This document shows positions 1 to 11,702 of a stretch of DNA of 64,000 bases, in pieces. The stretch comes from Eledone cirrhosa (lineage: Eukaryota > Mollusca > Cephalopoda > Octopoda > Eledonidae), in the NCBI GenBank assembly GCA_964016885.1, contig OZ024740.1, positions 8,328,450 through 8,392,449 on the forward strand, written 5' to 3'. Below the pieces are notes generated by a model. It saw nothing but the letters and a program-made list of their open reading frames with translations. It was not told the origin of the DNA and did no database searches. Numbering within the stretch: the stretch's first letter is position 1; the number at the start of each line of letters is the position of its first letter. The position numbers and the translations under genes were made by a program.

Positions 1-2263
1 TTGGTATATCAGCTTCGATTGGTATATCAGTTTCGATTAGTATGTCAGTTTCTATTGGTATGTTAGTTTTGATTAGTATATCAGTTTCTATTGGTATGTC
101 AGTTTTGATCGGTATGTCAGTTTCTATTGATATATCCGTTTCGATTGGTCTATCAGTTTTGATTGGTATATCAGTTTCGATTGCTATGTAAGTTTCTATT
201 GGTATATCATTTTCTATTGGTATGTCAGTTTTGATTGGTATATCAGTTTCGATTGGTATGTCAGTTTCGATTAGTATGTCAGTTTCGATTGGTATATCAG
301 TTCCGATTGGTATGTCAGTTTCGATTGGTATGTCAGTTTCGATTGGTATATCAGTTTCGATTGGTATGTCAGTTTCGATTGGTATGTCAATTTCAATTGG
401 TATATCAGTTTCTATTGGTATGTCAGTTTTGAGTGGTATGTCAGTTTCTATTGGTATATCAGTTTAGATTGATATATCAGTTTCGATTAGTATGTCAGTT
501 TCTACTGGTATGTCAGTTTCGATTAGTATATCAGTTTCTATTGGTATGTCAGTTTCGATTGGTATATCAGTTTCGATTTGTATATCAGTTTCTATTGCTA
601 TATCAGTTTCTATTGGTATGTCAGTTTCAATTGGTATATCAGTTACTATTGGTATGTCAGTTTCTAATGGTATGTCAATTTCTATTGGTATATCAGCTTC
701 GATTGGTATATCACTTTCGATTAGTATGTCAGTTTCTATTGGTATGTCTGTTTTGATTGGTATATCAGTTTCAATTGGCATGTCAGTTTCGATTGGTATG
801 TCAGTTTCGATTGGTTTATCAGTTCCGATTGGTATGTAAGTTTTGATTGGTATGTCAGTTTCGATTGGTATATCAGTTTCGATTGGTATATCAGTTTCTA
901 TTGGTATGTCAGTTTCTATTGGTATGTCAGTTTCTATTGGTATATCAGTTTCGATTGATATATCAGTTTCGAATAGTATGTCAGTTTCTACTGGTATGTC
1001 AGTTTCGATTAGTATATCAGTTTCTATTGGTATATCAGTTTCTATTGGTATGTCAGTTTTGATTGGTACATCAGTTTCGATTGGTATATCAGTTTCGATT
1101 GGTATCTCAGTTTCTAATGTTATGTCATTTTCTATTGGTATATCAGCTTCGATTGGTATATCACTTTCGATTAGTACGTCAGTTTCTATTGGTATGTCAG
1201 TTTTGATTGGTATATCAGTTTCAATTGGTATGTCAGTTTCGATTGTTATGTCAGTTTCGATTGGTTTATCAGTTCCGATTGGTATATCAGTTTCGATGGG
1301 TATGTCTGTTTCGATTGGTATATCAGTTTCCACTGGTACGTCAGTTTCGATTGGTATGTCATTTTCAATTAGTATATTAGTTTCTATTGGTATGTCAGTT
1401 TCGATTGGTATATCAGTTTCGATTTGTATATCAGTTCGTATTGCTATATCAGTTTCTATTGGTATGTCAGTTTCTAATGGTATGTCAGTTTCTACTGGTA
1501 TATCAGCTTCGATTGGTATATCACTTTCGATTAGTATGTCAGTTTCGATTGCTATGTCAGTTTTGATTGGTATATCAGTTTCAATTGGTATGTCAGTTTC
1601 GATTGGAATGTCAGTTTCGATTGGTTTATCAGTTCCAATTGGTATGTAAGTTTTGATTTGTATGTCAGTTTCGATTGGTATATCAGTTTTGATTGGCATA
1701 TCAGTTTCTATTGGTATGTCAGTTTCTACTGGTATGTCAGTTTCTATTGGTATATCAGTTTCGATTGGTATATCAGTTTCGATTGATATATCAGTTTCGA
1801 ATAGTATGTCAGTTTCTACTGGTATGTCAGTTTCGATTAGTATATCAGTTTCTATTGGTATGTCAGTTTCGATTGGTATATCAGTTTCGATTTGTATATC
1901 AGTTCCTATTGCTATATCAGTTTCTATTGGTATGTCAGTTTCAATTGGTATGTAAGTTTCGATGGATATATCAGTTTCGATTGGTATGTCAGTTTCGATT
2001 GGTATATCAGTTTCGATTGGTATGTCAGTTTCGATTAGTATATCAGTTTCTATAGGTATGTCAATTTCTATTGGTATGTCTGTTTCGATTGGTATATCAG
2101 TTTCTATTTGTATATCAGTTTCGATTGATATATCAGTTTCGATTTGTATGTCAGTATCTACTGGTATGTCAGTTTCGATTAGTATATCAGTTTCTATTGG
2201 TATGTCAGTTTCTATTGGTATATCAGCTTCGATTGGTATATCAGTTTCGATTAGTATGTCAGT
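1..2263 (+). repeat. Partial higher-order repeat, 2214-bp period
   Basis: The first ~1.38 kb is repeated at an offset of 2214 bp (123 monomers): for example the stretch at 222-839 recurs at 2436-3053, and the variant ending in TATGTTAG near 50 recurs near 2264. After about 1385 the two copies diverge because different cassettes follow. The 5' end of this unit lies outside the window. Confidence 0.85.
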
Positions 2264-3056
2264 TTCTATTGGTATGTTAGTTTTGATTAGTATATCAGTT
2301 TCTATTGGTATGTCAGTTTTGATCGGTATGTCAGTTTCTATTGATATATCCGTTTCGATTGGTCTATCAGTTTTGATTGGTATATCAGTTTCGATTGCTA
2401 TGTAAGTTTCTATTGGTATATCATTTTCTATTGGTATGTCAGTTTTGATTGGTATATCAGTTTCGATTGGTATGTCAGTTTCGATTAGTATGTCAGTTTC
2501 GATTGGTATATCAGTTCCGATTGGTATGTCAGTTTCGATTGGTATGTCAGTTTCGATTGGTATATCAGTTTCGATTGGTATGTCAGTTTCGATTGGTATG
2601 TCAATTTCAATTGGTATATCAGTTTCTATTGGTATGTCAGTTTTGAGTGGTATGTCAGTTTCTATTGGTATATCAGTTTAGATTGATATATCAGTTTCGA
2701 TTAGTATGTCAGTTTCTACTGGTATGTCAGTTTCGATTAGTATATCAGTTTCTATTGGTATGTCAGTTTCGATTGGTATATCAGTTTCGATTTGTATATC
2801 AGTTTCTATTGCTATATCAGTTTCTATTGGTATGTCAGTTTCAATTGGTATATCAGTTACTATTGGTATGTCAGTTTCTAATGGTATGTCAATTTCTATT
2901 GGTATATCAGCTTCGATTGGTATATCACTTTCGATTAGTATGTCAGTTTCTATTGGTATGTCTGTTTTGATTGGTATATCAGTTTCAATTGGCATGTCAG
3001 TTTCGATTGGTATGTCAGTTTCGATTGGTTTATCAGTTCCGATTGGTATGTAAGTT

Positions 3057-5981
3057 TTGATTGGTATGTCAGTTTCGATTGGTATATCAGTTTCGATTGG
3101 TATATCAGTTTCTATTGGTATGTCAGTTTCTATTGGTATGTCAGTTTCTATTGGTATATCAGTTTCGATTGATATATCAGTTTCGAATAGTATGTCAGTT
3201 TCTACTGGTATGTCAGTTTCGATTAGTATATCAGTTTCTATTGGTATATCAGTTTCTATTGGTATGTCAGTTTTGATTGGTACATCAGTTTCGATTGGTA
3301 TATCAGTTTCGATTGGTATCTCAGTTTCTAATGTTATGTCATTTTCTATTGGTATATCAGCTTCGATTGGTATATCACTTTCGATTAGTACGTCAGTTTC
3401 TATTGGTATGTCAGTTTTGATTGGTATATCAGTTTCAATTGGTATGTCAGTTTCGATTGTTATGTCAGTTTCGATTGGTTTATCAGTTCCGATTGGTATA
3501 TCAGTTTCGATGGGTATGTCTGTTTCGATTGGTATATCAGTTTCCACTGGTACGTCAGTTTCGATTGGTATGTCATTTTCAATTAGTATATTAGTTTCTA
3601 TTGGTATATCAGTTTCGATTGGTATATCAGTTTCGATTAGTATATCAGTTTCTATAGGTATGTCAATTTCTATTGGTATGTCTGTTTCGATTGGTATATC
3701 AGTTTCTATTGTTATATCAGTTTCGATTGATATATCAGTTTCGATTAGTATGTCAGTTTCTACTGGTATGTCAGTTTCGATTAGGATATCAGTTTCTATT
3801 GGTATGTCAGTTTCTATTGGTATATCAGTTTCGATTGGTATATCAGTTTCCATTGGTATATCAGTTTCGATTGGTATATCAGTTTCGGTTGGCATGTCAG
3901 TTTCAATTGGTATATCAGTTTCGATTGGTATGTCAGTTTCGATTGGAATATCAGTTTCGATTGGTATGTCAGTTTCGATTGGTATGTCAGTTTCTATTGG
4001 TATGTCAGTTTCCATTGGTATGTCAGTTTCGATTGGTTTATCAGTTCCGATTGGTATGTAAGTTTTGATGTGTATGTCTGTTTCGATTGGTATATCAGTT
4101 TTGATTGGTATATCAGTTTCTATTGGTATGTCAGTTTCCATTGGTATGTCAGTTTCTATTGGTATACCAGTTTCGATTGGTATATCAGTTTCGATTGATA
4201 TATCAGTTTCGAATAGTATGTCAGTTTCTACTGGTATGTCAGTTTCGATTAGTATATCAGTTTCTATTGGTATGTCAGTTTCGATTGGTATATCAGTTTC
4301 GATTTGTATATCAGTTACTATTGCTATATCAGTTTCTATTGGTATGTCAGTTTCAATTGGTATATCAGTTTCTATTGGTATGTCAGTTTCTAATGGTATG
4401 TCAATTTCTATTGGTATATCAGCTTCGATTGGTATATCACTTTCGATTAGTATGTCAGTTTCTATTGGTATGTCTGTTTTGATTGGTATATCAGTTTCAA
4501 TTGGCATGTCAGTTTCGATTGGTATGTCAGTTTCGATTGGTTTATCAGTTCCGATTGGTATGTAAGTTTTGATTGGTATGTCAGTTTCGATTGGTATATC
4601 AGTTTCGATTGGTATATCAGTTTCTATTGGTATGTCAGTTTCTATTGGTATGTCAGTTTCTATTGGTATATCAGTTTCGATTGATATATCAGTTGCGAAT
4701 AGTATGTCAGTTTCTACTGGTATGTCAGTTTCGATTAGTATATCAGTTTCTATTGGTATATCAGTTTCTATTGGTATGTCAGTTTTGATTGGTACATCAG
4801 TTTCGATTGGTATATCAGTTTCGATTGGTATCTCAGTTTCTAATGTTATGTCATTTTCTATTGGTATATCAGCTTCGATTGGTATATCACTTTCGATTAG
4901 TACGTCAGTTTCTATTGGTATGTCAGTTTTGATTGGTATATCAGTTTCAATTGGTATGTCAGTTTCGATTGTTATGTCAGTTTCGATTGGTTAATCAGTT
5001 CCGATTGGTATATCAGTTTCGATGGGTATGTCTGTTTCGATTGGTATATCAGTTTCCACTGGTACGTCAGTTTCGATTGGTATGTCATTTTCAATTAGTA
5101 TATTAGTTTCTATTGGTATATCAGTTTCGATTGGTATATCAGTTTCGATTAGTATATCAGTTTCTATAGGTATGTCAATTTCTATTGGTATGTCTGTTTC
5201 GATTGGTATATCAGTTTCTATTGTTATATCAGTTTCAATTGATATATCAGTTTCGATTAGTATGTCAGTTTCTACTGGTATGTCAGTTTCGATTAGGATA
5301 TCAGTTTCTATTGGTATGTCAGTTTCTATTGGTATATCAGTTTCGATTGGTATATCAGTTTCCATTGGTATATCAGTTTCGATTGGTATATCAGTTTCGG
5401 TTGGCATGTCAGTTTCAATTGGTATATCAGTTTCGATTGGTATGTCAGTTTCGATTGGAATATCAGTTTCGACTGGTATGTCAGTTTCGATTGGTATGTC
5501 AGTTTCTATTGGTATGTCAGTTTCCATTGGTATGTCAGTTTCGATTGGTTTATCAGTTCCGATTGGTATGTAAGTTTTGATGTGTATGTCTGTTTCGATT
5601 GGTATATCAGTTTTGATTGGTATATCAGTTTCTATTGGTATGTCAGTTTCCATTGGTATGTCAGTTTCTATTGGTATACCAGTTTCGATTGGTATATCAG
5701 TTTCGATTGATATATCAGTTTCGAATAGTATGTTAGTTTCTACTGGTATGTCAGTTTCGATTAGTATATCAGTTTCTATTTGTATGTCAGTTTCGATTGG
5801 TATATCAGTTTCGATTTGTATATCAGTTCCTATTGCTATATCAGTTTCTATTGGTATGTCAGATTCAATTGGTATGTAAGTTTCGATTGTCATATCAGTT
5901 TCTATAGGTATGTCAATTTCTATTGGTATATCAGTATCGAATTTTATATCAGTTCCTATTGCTATATCAGTTTCTATCGGT
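3057..5981 (+). repeat. 1512-bp higher-order repeat pair inside copy A
   Basis: Landmarks at 3057, 3673 and 4065 recur at 4569, 5185 and 5577, an offset of 1512 bp (84 monomers). The second unit differs by scattered single bases (for example AGTTGCGAATAG near 4691, and GGTTAATCAG near 4990 instead of GGTTTATCAG) and is cut off by the SINE. The same pair recurs in copy B at 11703-14726. Confidence 0.85.
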
Positions 5982-5992
5982 ATGGAGGCACA

Positions 5993-6003
5993 TGGCTTAG
6001 TGG
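5993..6003 (+). promoter_or_regulatory. RNA polymerase III A box of the SINE head
   Basis: TGGCTTAGTGG matches the tRNA D-arm/A-box consensus TRGCNNAGYNGG closely. It lies about 10 bp from the SINE's 5' end, as expected for an internal pol III promoter. Confidence 0.8.
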
Positions 6004-6035
6004 TTAGAGCATTGGCCTTGCAATCGAAAGGTTGT

Positions 6036-6046
6036 GAGTTCAATTC
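6036..6046 (+). promoter_or_regulatory. RNA polymerase III B box of the SINE head
   Basis: GAGTTCAATTC fits the T-arm/B-box consensus GGTTCRANNCC apart from the first and last positions. It sits 33 bp after the A box, a tRNA-like spacing. A T-rich pol III terminator is not evident within the element. Confidence 0.75.
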
Positions 6047-6311
6047 TCAGACCGGGTGATGTGTTGTTTCCTTGAGCAAGACACTTTATTTCACATTGCT
6101 CCAGTTTACTCAGCTGTAGAAATGAGATGATAGGGACTGAGGTCTTTATCATTCCACTGTAAAGTGGTCGTGCAGGTGCCACGGCAAAAAAGCACCCAGC
6201 ACTCACTGTAAATGAGGTTGGTGTTAGGAAGGGCATCCAGCTGTAGAAATCGAGCCAGCATCAGTTCCCGTCCTACCCTTGCAAGCAGGGAAAAAGTGGA
6301 CGTAAAATGAA

Positions 6312-6330
6312 ATGATGATGATGATGATGA
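6312..6330 (+). repeat. (ATG)n 3' terminus of the SINE
   Basis: Short trinucleotide run typical of RTE-type retroelement 3' ends. It merges with the satellite through shared AT(G), so the exact boundary is ambiguous by up to 3 bp. A run of Met codons read from here into satellite is an artefact. Confidence 0.9.
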
Positions 6331-6788
6331 TATCAGTTTCTATTGGTATGTCAGTTTTGATTGGTATATCAGTTTCGATTGGTATGTCAGTTTCGATTGG
6401 TATGTCAGTTTCGATTGGTATATCAGTTCGGATTGGTATGTCAGTTTCGATTGGTATGTCAGTTTCGATTGGTATATCAGTTTCGATTGGTATGTCAGTT
6501 TCGATTGGTATGTCAATTTCGATTGGTATATCAGTTTCTATTGGTATGTCAGTTTCGAGTGGTATGTCAGTTTCTATTGGTATATCAGTTTCGATTGATA
6601 TATCAGTTTCGATTAGTATGTCAGTTTCTACTGGTATGTCAGTTTCGATTAGTATATCAGTTTCTAATGGTATGTCAGTTTCTATTGGTATATCAGATTC
6701 GATTGGTATATCACTTTCGATTAGTATGTCAGTTTCTATTGGTATGTCAGTTTCGATTGCTTTATCAGTTCCGATTGGTATGTAAGTT

Positions 6789-8930
6789 TTGATTGGTATG
6801 TCAGTATCGATTGGTATATCAGTTTCGATTGGGATGTCAGTTTCGATTAGTATATCAGTTTCTATTGGTATGTCAGTTTCGATTGGTATATCACTTTCGA
6901 TTTGTACATCAGTTTCTATTGCTATATCAGTTTCTATTGGTATGTCAGTTTCAATTGGTATGAACGTTTCGATTGGTATATCAGTTTCGATTGGTATGTC
7001 AGTTTCGATTGGTATATCATTTTCGATTGGTATGTCAATTTCAATTAGTTTGTCAGTTTCTATTGGTATATCAGTTTCGATTGGTATGTCAGTTTCGATT
7101 AGTATATCAGTTTCTATATGTATGTCAGATTCTATTGTTATATCAGTTTCGATTGGTATATCAGTTTCGATTAATATATCAGTTTCGATTACTATGTCAG
7201 TTTCTACTAGTATGTCAGTTTCGATTAGTATATCAGTTTCTATTGGTATGTCAGTTTCGATTGGTATGTCAGTTTCTATTGGTATGTCAGTTTCGATTGG
7301 TATGTCAGTTTCTATTGGTATGTCAATTTCGATTGGTATATAAGTTTAGATTAGTATGTCAGTTTCTATTGGTATATCAGTTTCGATTGGTATATTAGTT
7401 TCGACTAGTATATCAGTTTCTATAGGTATGTTAGTTTCTATTAGTATATCAGTTTCGACTGGTATATCAGTTTCGATTAGAATGTCAGTTTCGATTTTTA
7501 TGTCAGTTTCGATTTGTATATCAGTTCCGATTGGTATGTCAGTTTCTATTGGTATGTCAGTTTCGATTGGTATATCAGTTTCGATTTGTATATCAGTTCC
7601 TATTGGTATGTCAGTTTCTATTGGTATGTCAGTTTCGATTTGTATATCAGTTCCGATTCGTATATCAGTTTCTATTGGTATGTCAGTTTCAATTGGTATG
7701 TAAGTTTCGATTGTCATATCAGGTTCTATTGGTATGTCAGTTTCAATTGGTATATCAGTTTCGATTGGTATGTCATTTTCAATTAGTATATCAGTTTCTA
7801 TTGGTATGTCAGTTTCTATTGGTATATCACGTCCGATTGGTATGTCAATTTCGATTGGTATATCAGTTTCTATTGGTATGTCAGTTTCGATTGGTATGTC
7901 AGTTTCTATTGGTATATCAGTTTCGATTGATATATCAGTTTCGATTAGTATATCAGTTTCTACTGGTATGTCAGTTTCGATTAGTATATCAGTTTCTATT
8001 GGTATGTCAGTTTCGATTGGTATATCAGTTTCGATTCGTATATCAGTTCCTATTGCTATATCAGTTTCTATTGGTATGTCATTTCCAATTGGTATGTAAG
8101 TTTCGATTGATTTATCAGTTTCGATTGGTATGTCAGTTTCTATTGGTATATCAGTTTCTATTGGTATGTCAGTTTCGATTGATATATCAGTTTCGAATAG
8201 TATGTCAGTTTCTACTGGTATGTCAGTTTCGATTAGTATATCAGTTTCTATTGGTATGTCAGTTTCGATTGGTATATCAGTTTCGATTTGTATATCAGTT
8301 CCTATTGCTATATCAGTTTCTATTGGTATGTCAGTTTCAATTGGTATGTAAGTTTCGATTGTCATATCAGTTTCTATAGGTATGTCAATTTCTATTGGTA
8401 TATCTGTTTCTATTTGTATATCAGTTTCTATTGTTATATCAGTTTCGATTGGTATATCAGTTTCGATTGGTATATCAGTTTCGATTGGTATATCAGTTTC
8501 GGTTGGTATGTCAGTTTCAATTGGTATATCAGTTTCTATTGGTATGTCAGTTTTGATTGTTATATCAGTTTCGATTGGTATGTCAGTTTCGATTGGTATG
8601 TCAGTTTCGATTGGTATATCAGTTCGGATTGGTATGTCAGTTTCGATTGGTATGTCAGTTTCGATTGGTATATCAGTTTCGATTGGTATGTCAGTTTCGA
8701 TTGGTATGTCAATTTCGATTGGTATATCAGTTTCTATTGGTATGTCAGTTTCGAGTGGTATGTCAGTTTCTATTGGTATATCAGTTTCGATTGATATATC
8801 AGTTTCGATTAGTATGTCAGTTTCTACTGGTATGTCAGTTTCGATTAGTATATCAGTTTCTAATGGTATGTCAGTTTCTATTGGTATATCAGATTCGATT
8901 GGTATATCACTTTCGATTAGTATGTAAGTT
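6789..8930 (+). repeat. 2142-bp higher-order unit in copy A
   Basis: This unit starts after the cassette CCGATTGGTATGTAAG and contains the same ordered variants as the 2304-bp units further right, but is 9 monomers (162 bp) shorter. It recurs at 15267-17408. Confidence 0.8.
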
Positions 8931-10909
8931 TTGATTGGTATGTCAGTTTCGATTGGTATATCAGTTTCGATTGGGAAGTCAGTTTCGATTAGTATATCAG
9001 TTTCTATTGGTATGTCAGTTTCGATTGGTATATCACTTTCGATTTGTATATCAGTTTCTATTGCTATATCAGTTTCTATTGGTATGTCAGTTTCAATTGG
9101 TATGAACGTTTCGATTGGTATATCAGTTTCGATTGGTATGTCACTTTCGATTGGTATATCATTTTCGATTGGTATGTCAATTTCAATTAGTTTGTCAGTT
9201 TCTATTGGTATATCAGTTTCGATTGGTATGTCAGTTTCGATTAGTATATCAGTTTCTATATGTATGTCAGTTTCTATTGTTATATCAGTTTCGATTGGTA
9301 TATCAGTTTCGATTAATATATCAGTTTGGATTACTATGTCAGTTTCTACTAGTATGTCAGTTTCGATTAGTATATCAGTTTCTATTGGTATGTCAGTTTC
9401 GATTGGTATGTCAGTTTCTATTGGTATGTCAGTTTCGATTGGTATGTCAGTTTCTATTGGTATGTCAATTTCGATTGGTATATAAGTTTAGATTAGTATG
9501 TCAGTTTCTATTGGTATATCAGTTTCGATTGGTATATTAGTTTCGACTAGTATATCAGTTTCTATAGGTATGTTAGTTTCTATTAGTATATCAGTTTCGA
9601 CTGGTATATCAGTTTCGATTAGAATGTCAGTTTCGATTGTTATGTCAGTTTCGATTTGTATATCAGTTCCGATTGGTATGTCAGTTTCTATTGGTATGTC
9701 AGTTTCGATTGGTATATCAGTTTCGATTTGTATATCAGTTCCTATTGGTATGTCAGTTTCTATTGGTATGTCAGTTTCGATTTGTATATCAGTTCCGATT
9801 GGTATATCAGTTTCTATTGGTATGTCAGTTTCAATTGGTATGTAAGTTTCGATTGTCATATCAGGTTCTATTGGTATGTCAGTTTCAATTGGTATATCAG
9901 TTTCGATTGGTATGTCATTTTCAATTAGTATATCAGTTTCTATTGGTATGTCAGTTTCTATTGGTATATCACGTCCGATTGGTATGTCAATTTCGATTGG
10001 TATATCAGTTTCTATTGGTATGTCAGTTTCGATTGGTATGTCAGTTTCTATTGGTATATCAGTTTCGATTGATATATCAGTTTCGATTAGTATATCAGTT
10101 TCTACTGGTATGTCAGTTTCGATTAGTATATCAGTTTCTATTGGTATGTCAGTTTCGATTGGTATATCAGTTTCGATTCGTATATCAGTTCCTATTGCTA
10201 TATCAGTTTCTATTGGTATGTCAGTTTCAATTGGTATGTAAGTTTCGATTGGTTTATCAGTTTCGATTGGTATGTCAGTTTCTATTGGTATATCAGTTTC
10301 TATTGGTATGTCAGTTTCGATTGATATATCAGTTTCGAATAGTATGTCAGTTTCTACTGGTATGTCAGTTTCGATTAGTATATCAGTTTCTATTGGTATG
10401 TCAGTTTCGATTGGTATATCAGTTTCGATTTGTATATCAGTTCCTATTGCTATATCAGTTTCTATTGGTATGTCAGTTTCAATTGGTATGTAAGTTTCGA
10501 TTGTCATATCAGTTTCTATAGGTATGTCAATTTCTATTGGTATATCTGTTTCTATTTGTATATCAGTTTCTATTGTTATATCAGTTTCGATTGATATATC
10601 AGTTTCGATTAGTATGTCAGTTTCTACTGGTATGTCAGTTTCGATTAGTATATCAGTTTCTATTGGTATGTCAGTTTCTATTGGTATATCAGTTTCGATT
10701 GGTATATCAGTTTCGATTGGTATATCAGTTTCGATTGGTATATCAGTTTCGGTTGGTATGTCAGTTTCAATTGGTATATCAGTTTCTATTGGTATGTCAG
10801 TTTTGATTGGTATATCAGTTTCGATTGGTATGTCAGTTTCGATTGGTATGTCAGTTTCGATTGGTATATCAGTTCGGATTGGTATGTCAGTTTCGATTGG
10901 TATGTCAGT
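8931..10909 (+). repeat. Higher-order unit truncated by the A/B duplication junction
   Basis: Same variant order as the preceding unit. It is cut at 10909/10910, where sequence equivalent to position 2264 begins. The corresponding unit in copy B (17409-19730) continues past this point, which places the duplication breakpoint here. Confidence 0.8.
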
Positions 10910-11702
10910 TTCTATTGGTATGTTAGTTTTGATTAGTATATCAGTTTCTATTGGTATGTCAGTTTTGATCGGTATGTCAGTTTCTATTGATATATCCGTT
11001 TCGATTGGTCTATCAGTTTTGATTGGTATATCAGTTTCGATTGCTATGTAAGTTTCTATTGGTATATCATTTTCTATTGGTATGTCAGTTTTGATTGGTA
11101 TATCAGTTTCGATTGGTATGTCAGTTTCGATTAGTATGTCAGTTTCGATTGGTATATCAGTTCCGATTGGTATGTCAGTTTCGATTGGTATGTCAGTTTC
11201 GATTGGTATATCAGTTTCGATTGGTATGTCAGTTTCGATTGGTATGTCAATTTCAATTGGTATATCAGTTTCTATTGGTATGTCAGTTTTGAGTGGTATG
11301 TCAGTTTCTATTGGTATATCAGTTTAGATTGATATATCAGTTTCGATTAGTATGTCAGTTTCTACTGGTATGTCAGTTTCGATTAGTATATCAGTTTCTA
11401 TTGGTATGTCAGTTTCGATTGGTATATCAGTTTCGATTTGTATATCAGTTTCTATTGCTATATCAGTTTCTATTGGTATGTCAGTTTCAATTGGTATATC
11501 AGTTACTATTGGTATGTCAGTTTCTAATGGTATGTCAATTTCTATTGGTATATCAGCTTCGATTGGTATATCACTTTCGATTAGTATGTCAGTTTCTATT
11601 GGTATGTCTGTTTTGATTGGTATATCAGTTTCAATTGGCATGTCAGTTTCGATTGGTATGTCAGTTTCGATTGGTTTATCAGTTCCGATTGGTATGTAAG
11701 TT

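Larger units (their letters stand above)
5982..6329 (+). mobile_element. tRNA-derived SINE with LINE-like 3' tail
   Basis: A 348-bp non-autonomous retroelement inserted in the satellite. The left part (about 5984-6052) is a tRNA-like head with recognisable A and B boxes. The 'anticodon loop' around 6015-6024 would read TGC (Ala-like), but the stem pairs poorly, so the parent tRNA is uncertain. The middle (about 6053-6160) is a central body I cannot assign to a named family with certainty; a cephalopod SINE central domain is a guess. The right part (about 6161-6310) is homologous to the 3' UTR of the LINE at 55812-58997: 6191-6250 is identical to 58801-58860 over 60 nt. It ends in (ATG)n and returns to satellite at ATATCAG. 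It is absent from the matching place in copy B near 14,630-14,810. Confidence 0.9.
2264..10909 (+). repeat. Segmental tandem duplication, copy A (8646 bp, with SINE)
   Basis: Satellite landmarks left of the SINE recur exactly 8646 bp downstream (2647 to 11293, 3057 to 11703, 4569 to 13215, 5577 to 14223). Those right of it recur 8478 bp downstream (6789 to 15267, 7346 to 15824, 8931 to 17409, 10524 to 19002). At 10909/10910 the sequence switches from its own tail to a repeat of position 2264, which defines a head-to-tail duplication. The copies are almost identical; single-base differences I noticed are 5781/14427 (T/G), 8393/16871 (T/G) and 8650/17128 (G/T). Such identity implies a very recent event, or an assembly duplication that needs excluding. 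Confidence 0.88.

Noticed and set aside
2678..4507. Long minus-strand frame (609 codons of ETDIPI) and its relatives, e.g. 11324-13153, 62086-63354
   Set aside because: The same satellite read backwards. Length is explained by the low chance of a stop in these codons; the frame is ended by TTTAGATT variants at HOR-specific places. It has no signal peptide, domain or conserved non-repeat end.
5984..6052. Functional tRNA gene
   Set aside because: A and B boxes are present but the anticodon stem pairs poorly, and the sequence continues into a SINE body and LINE-like tail ending in (ATG)n.
5997..6236. Minus-strand 79-codon frame in the SINE, and similar frames at 26122-26415, 41557-41775 and 58591-58918
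   Set aside because: These are antisense readings of the SINE/LINE tail; they share residues only because the tails are homologous.
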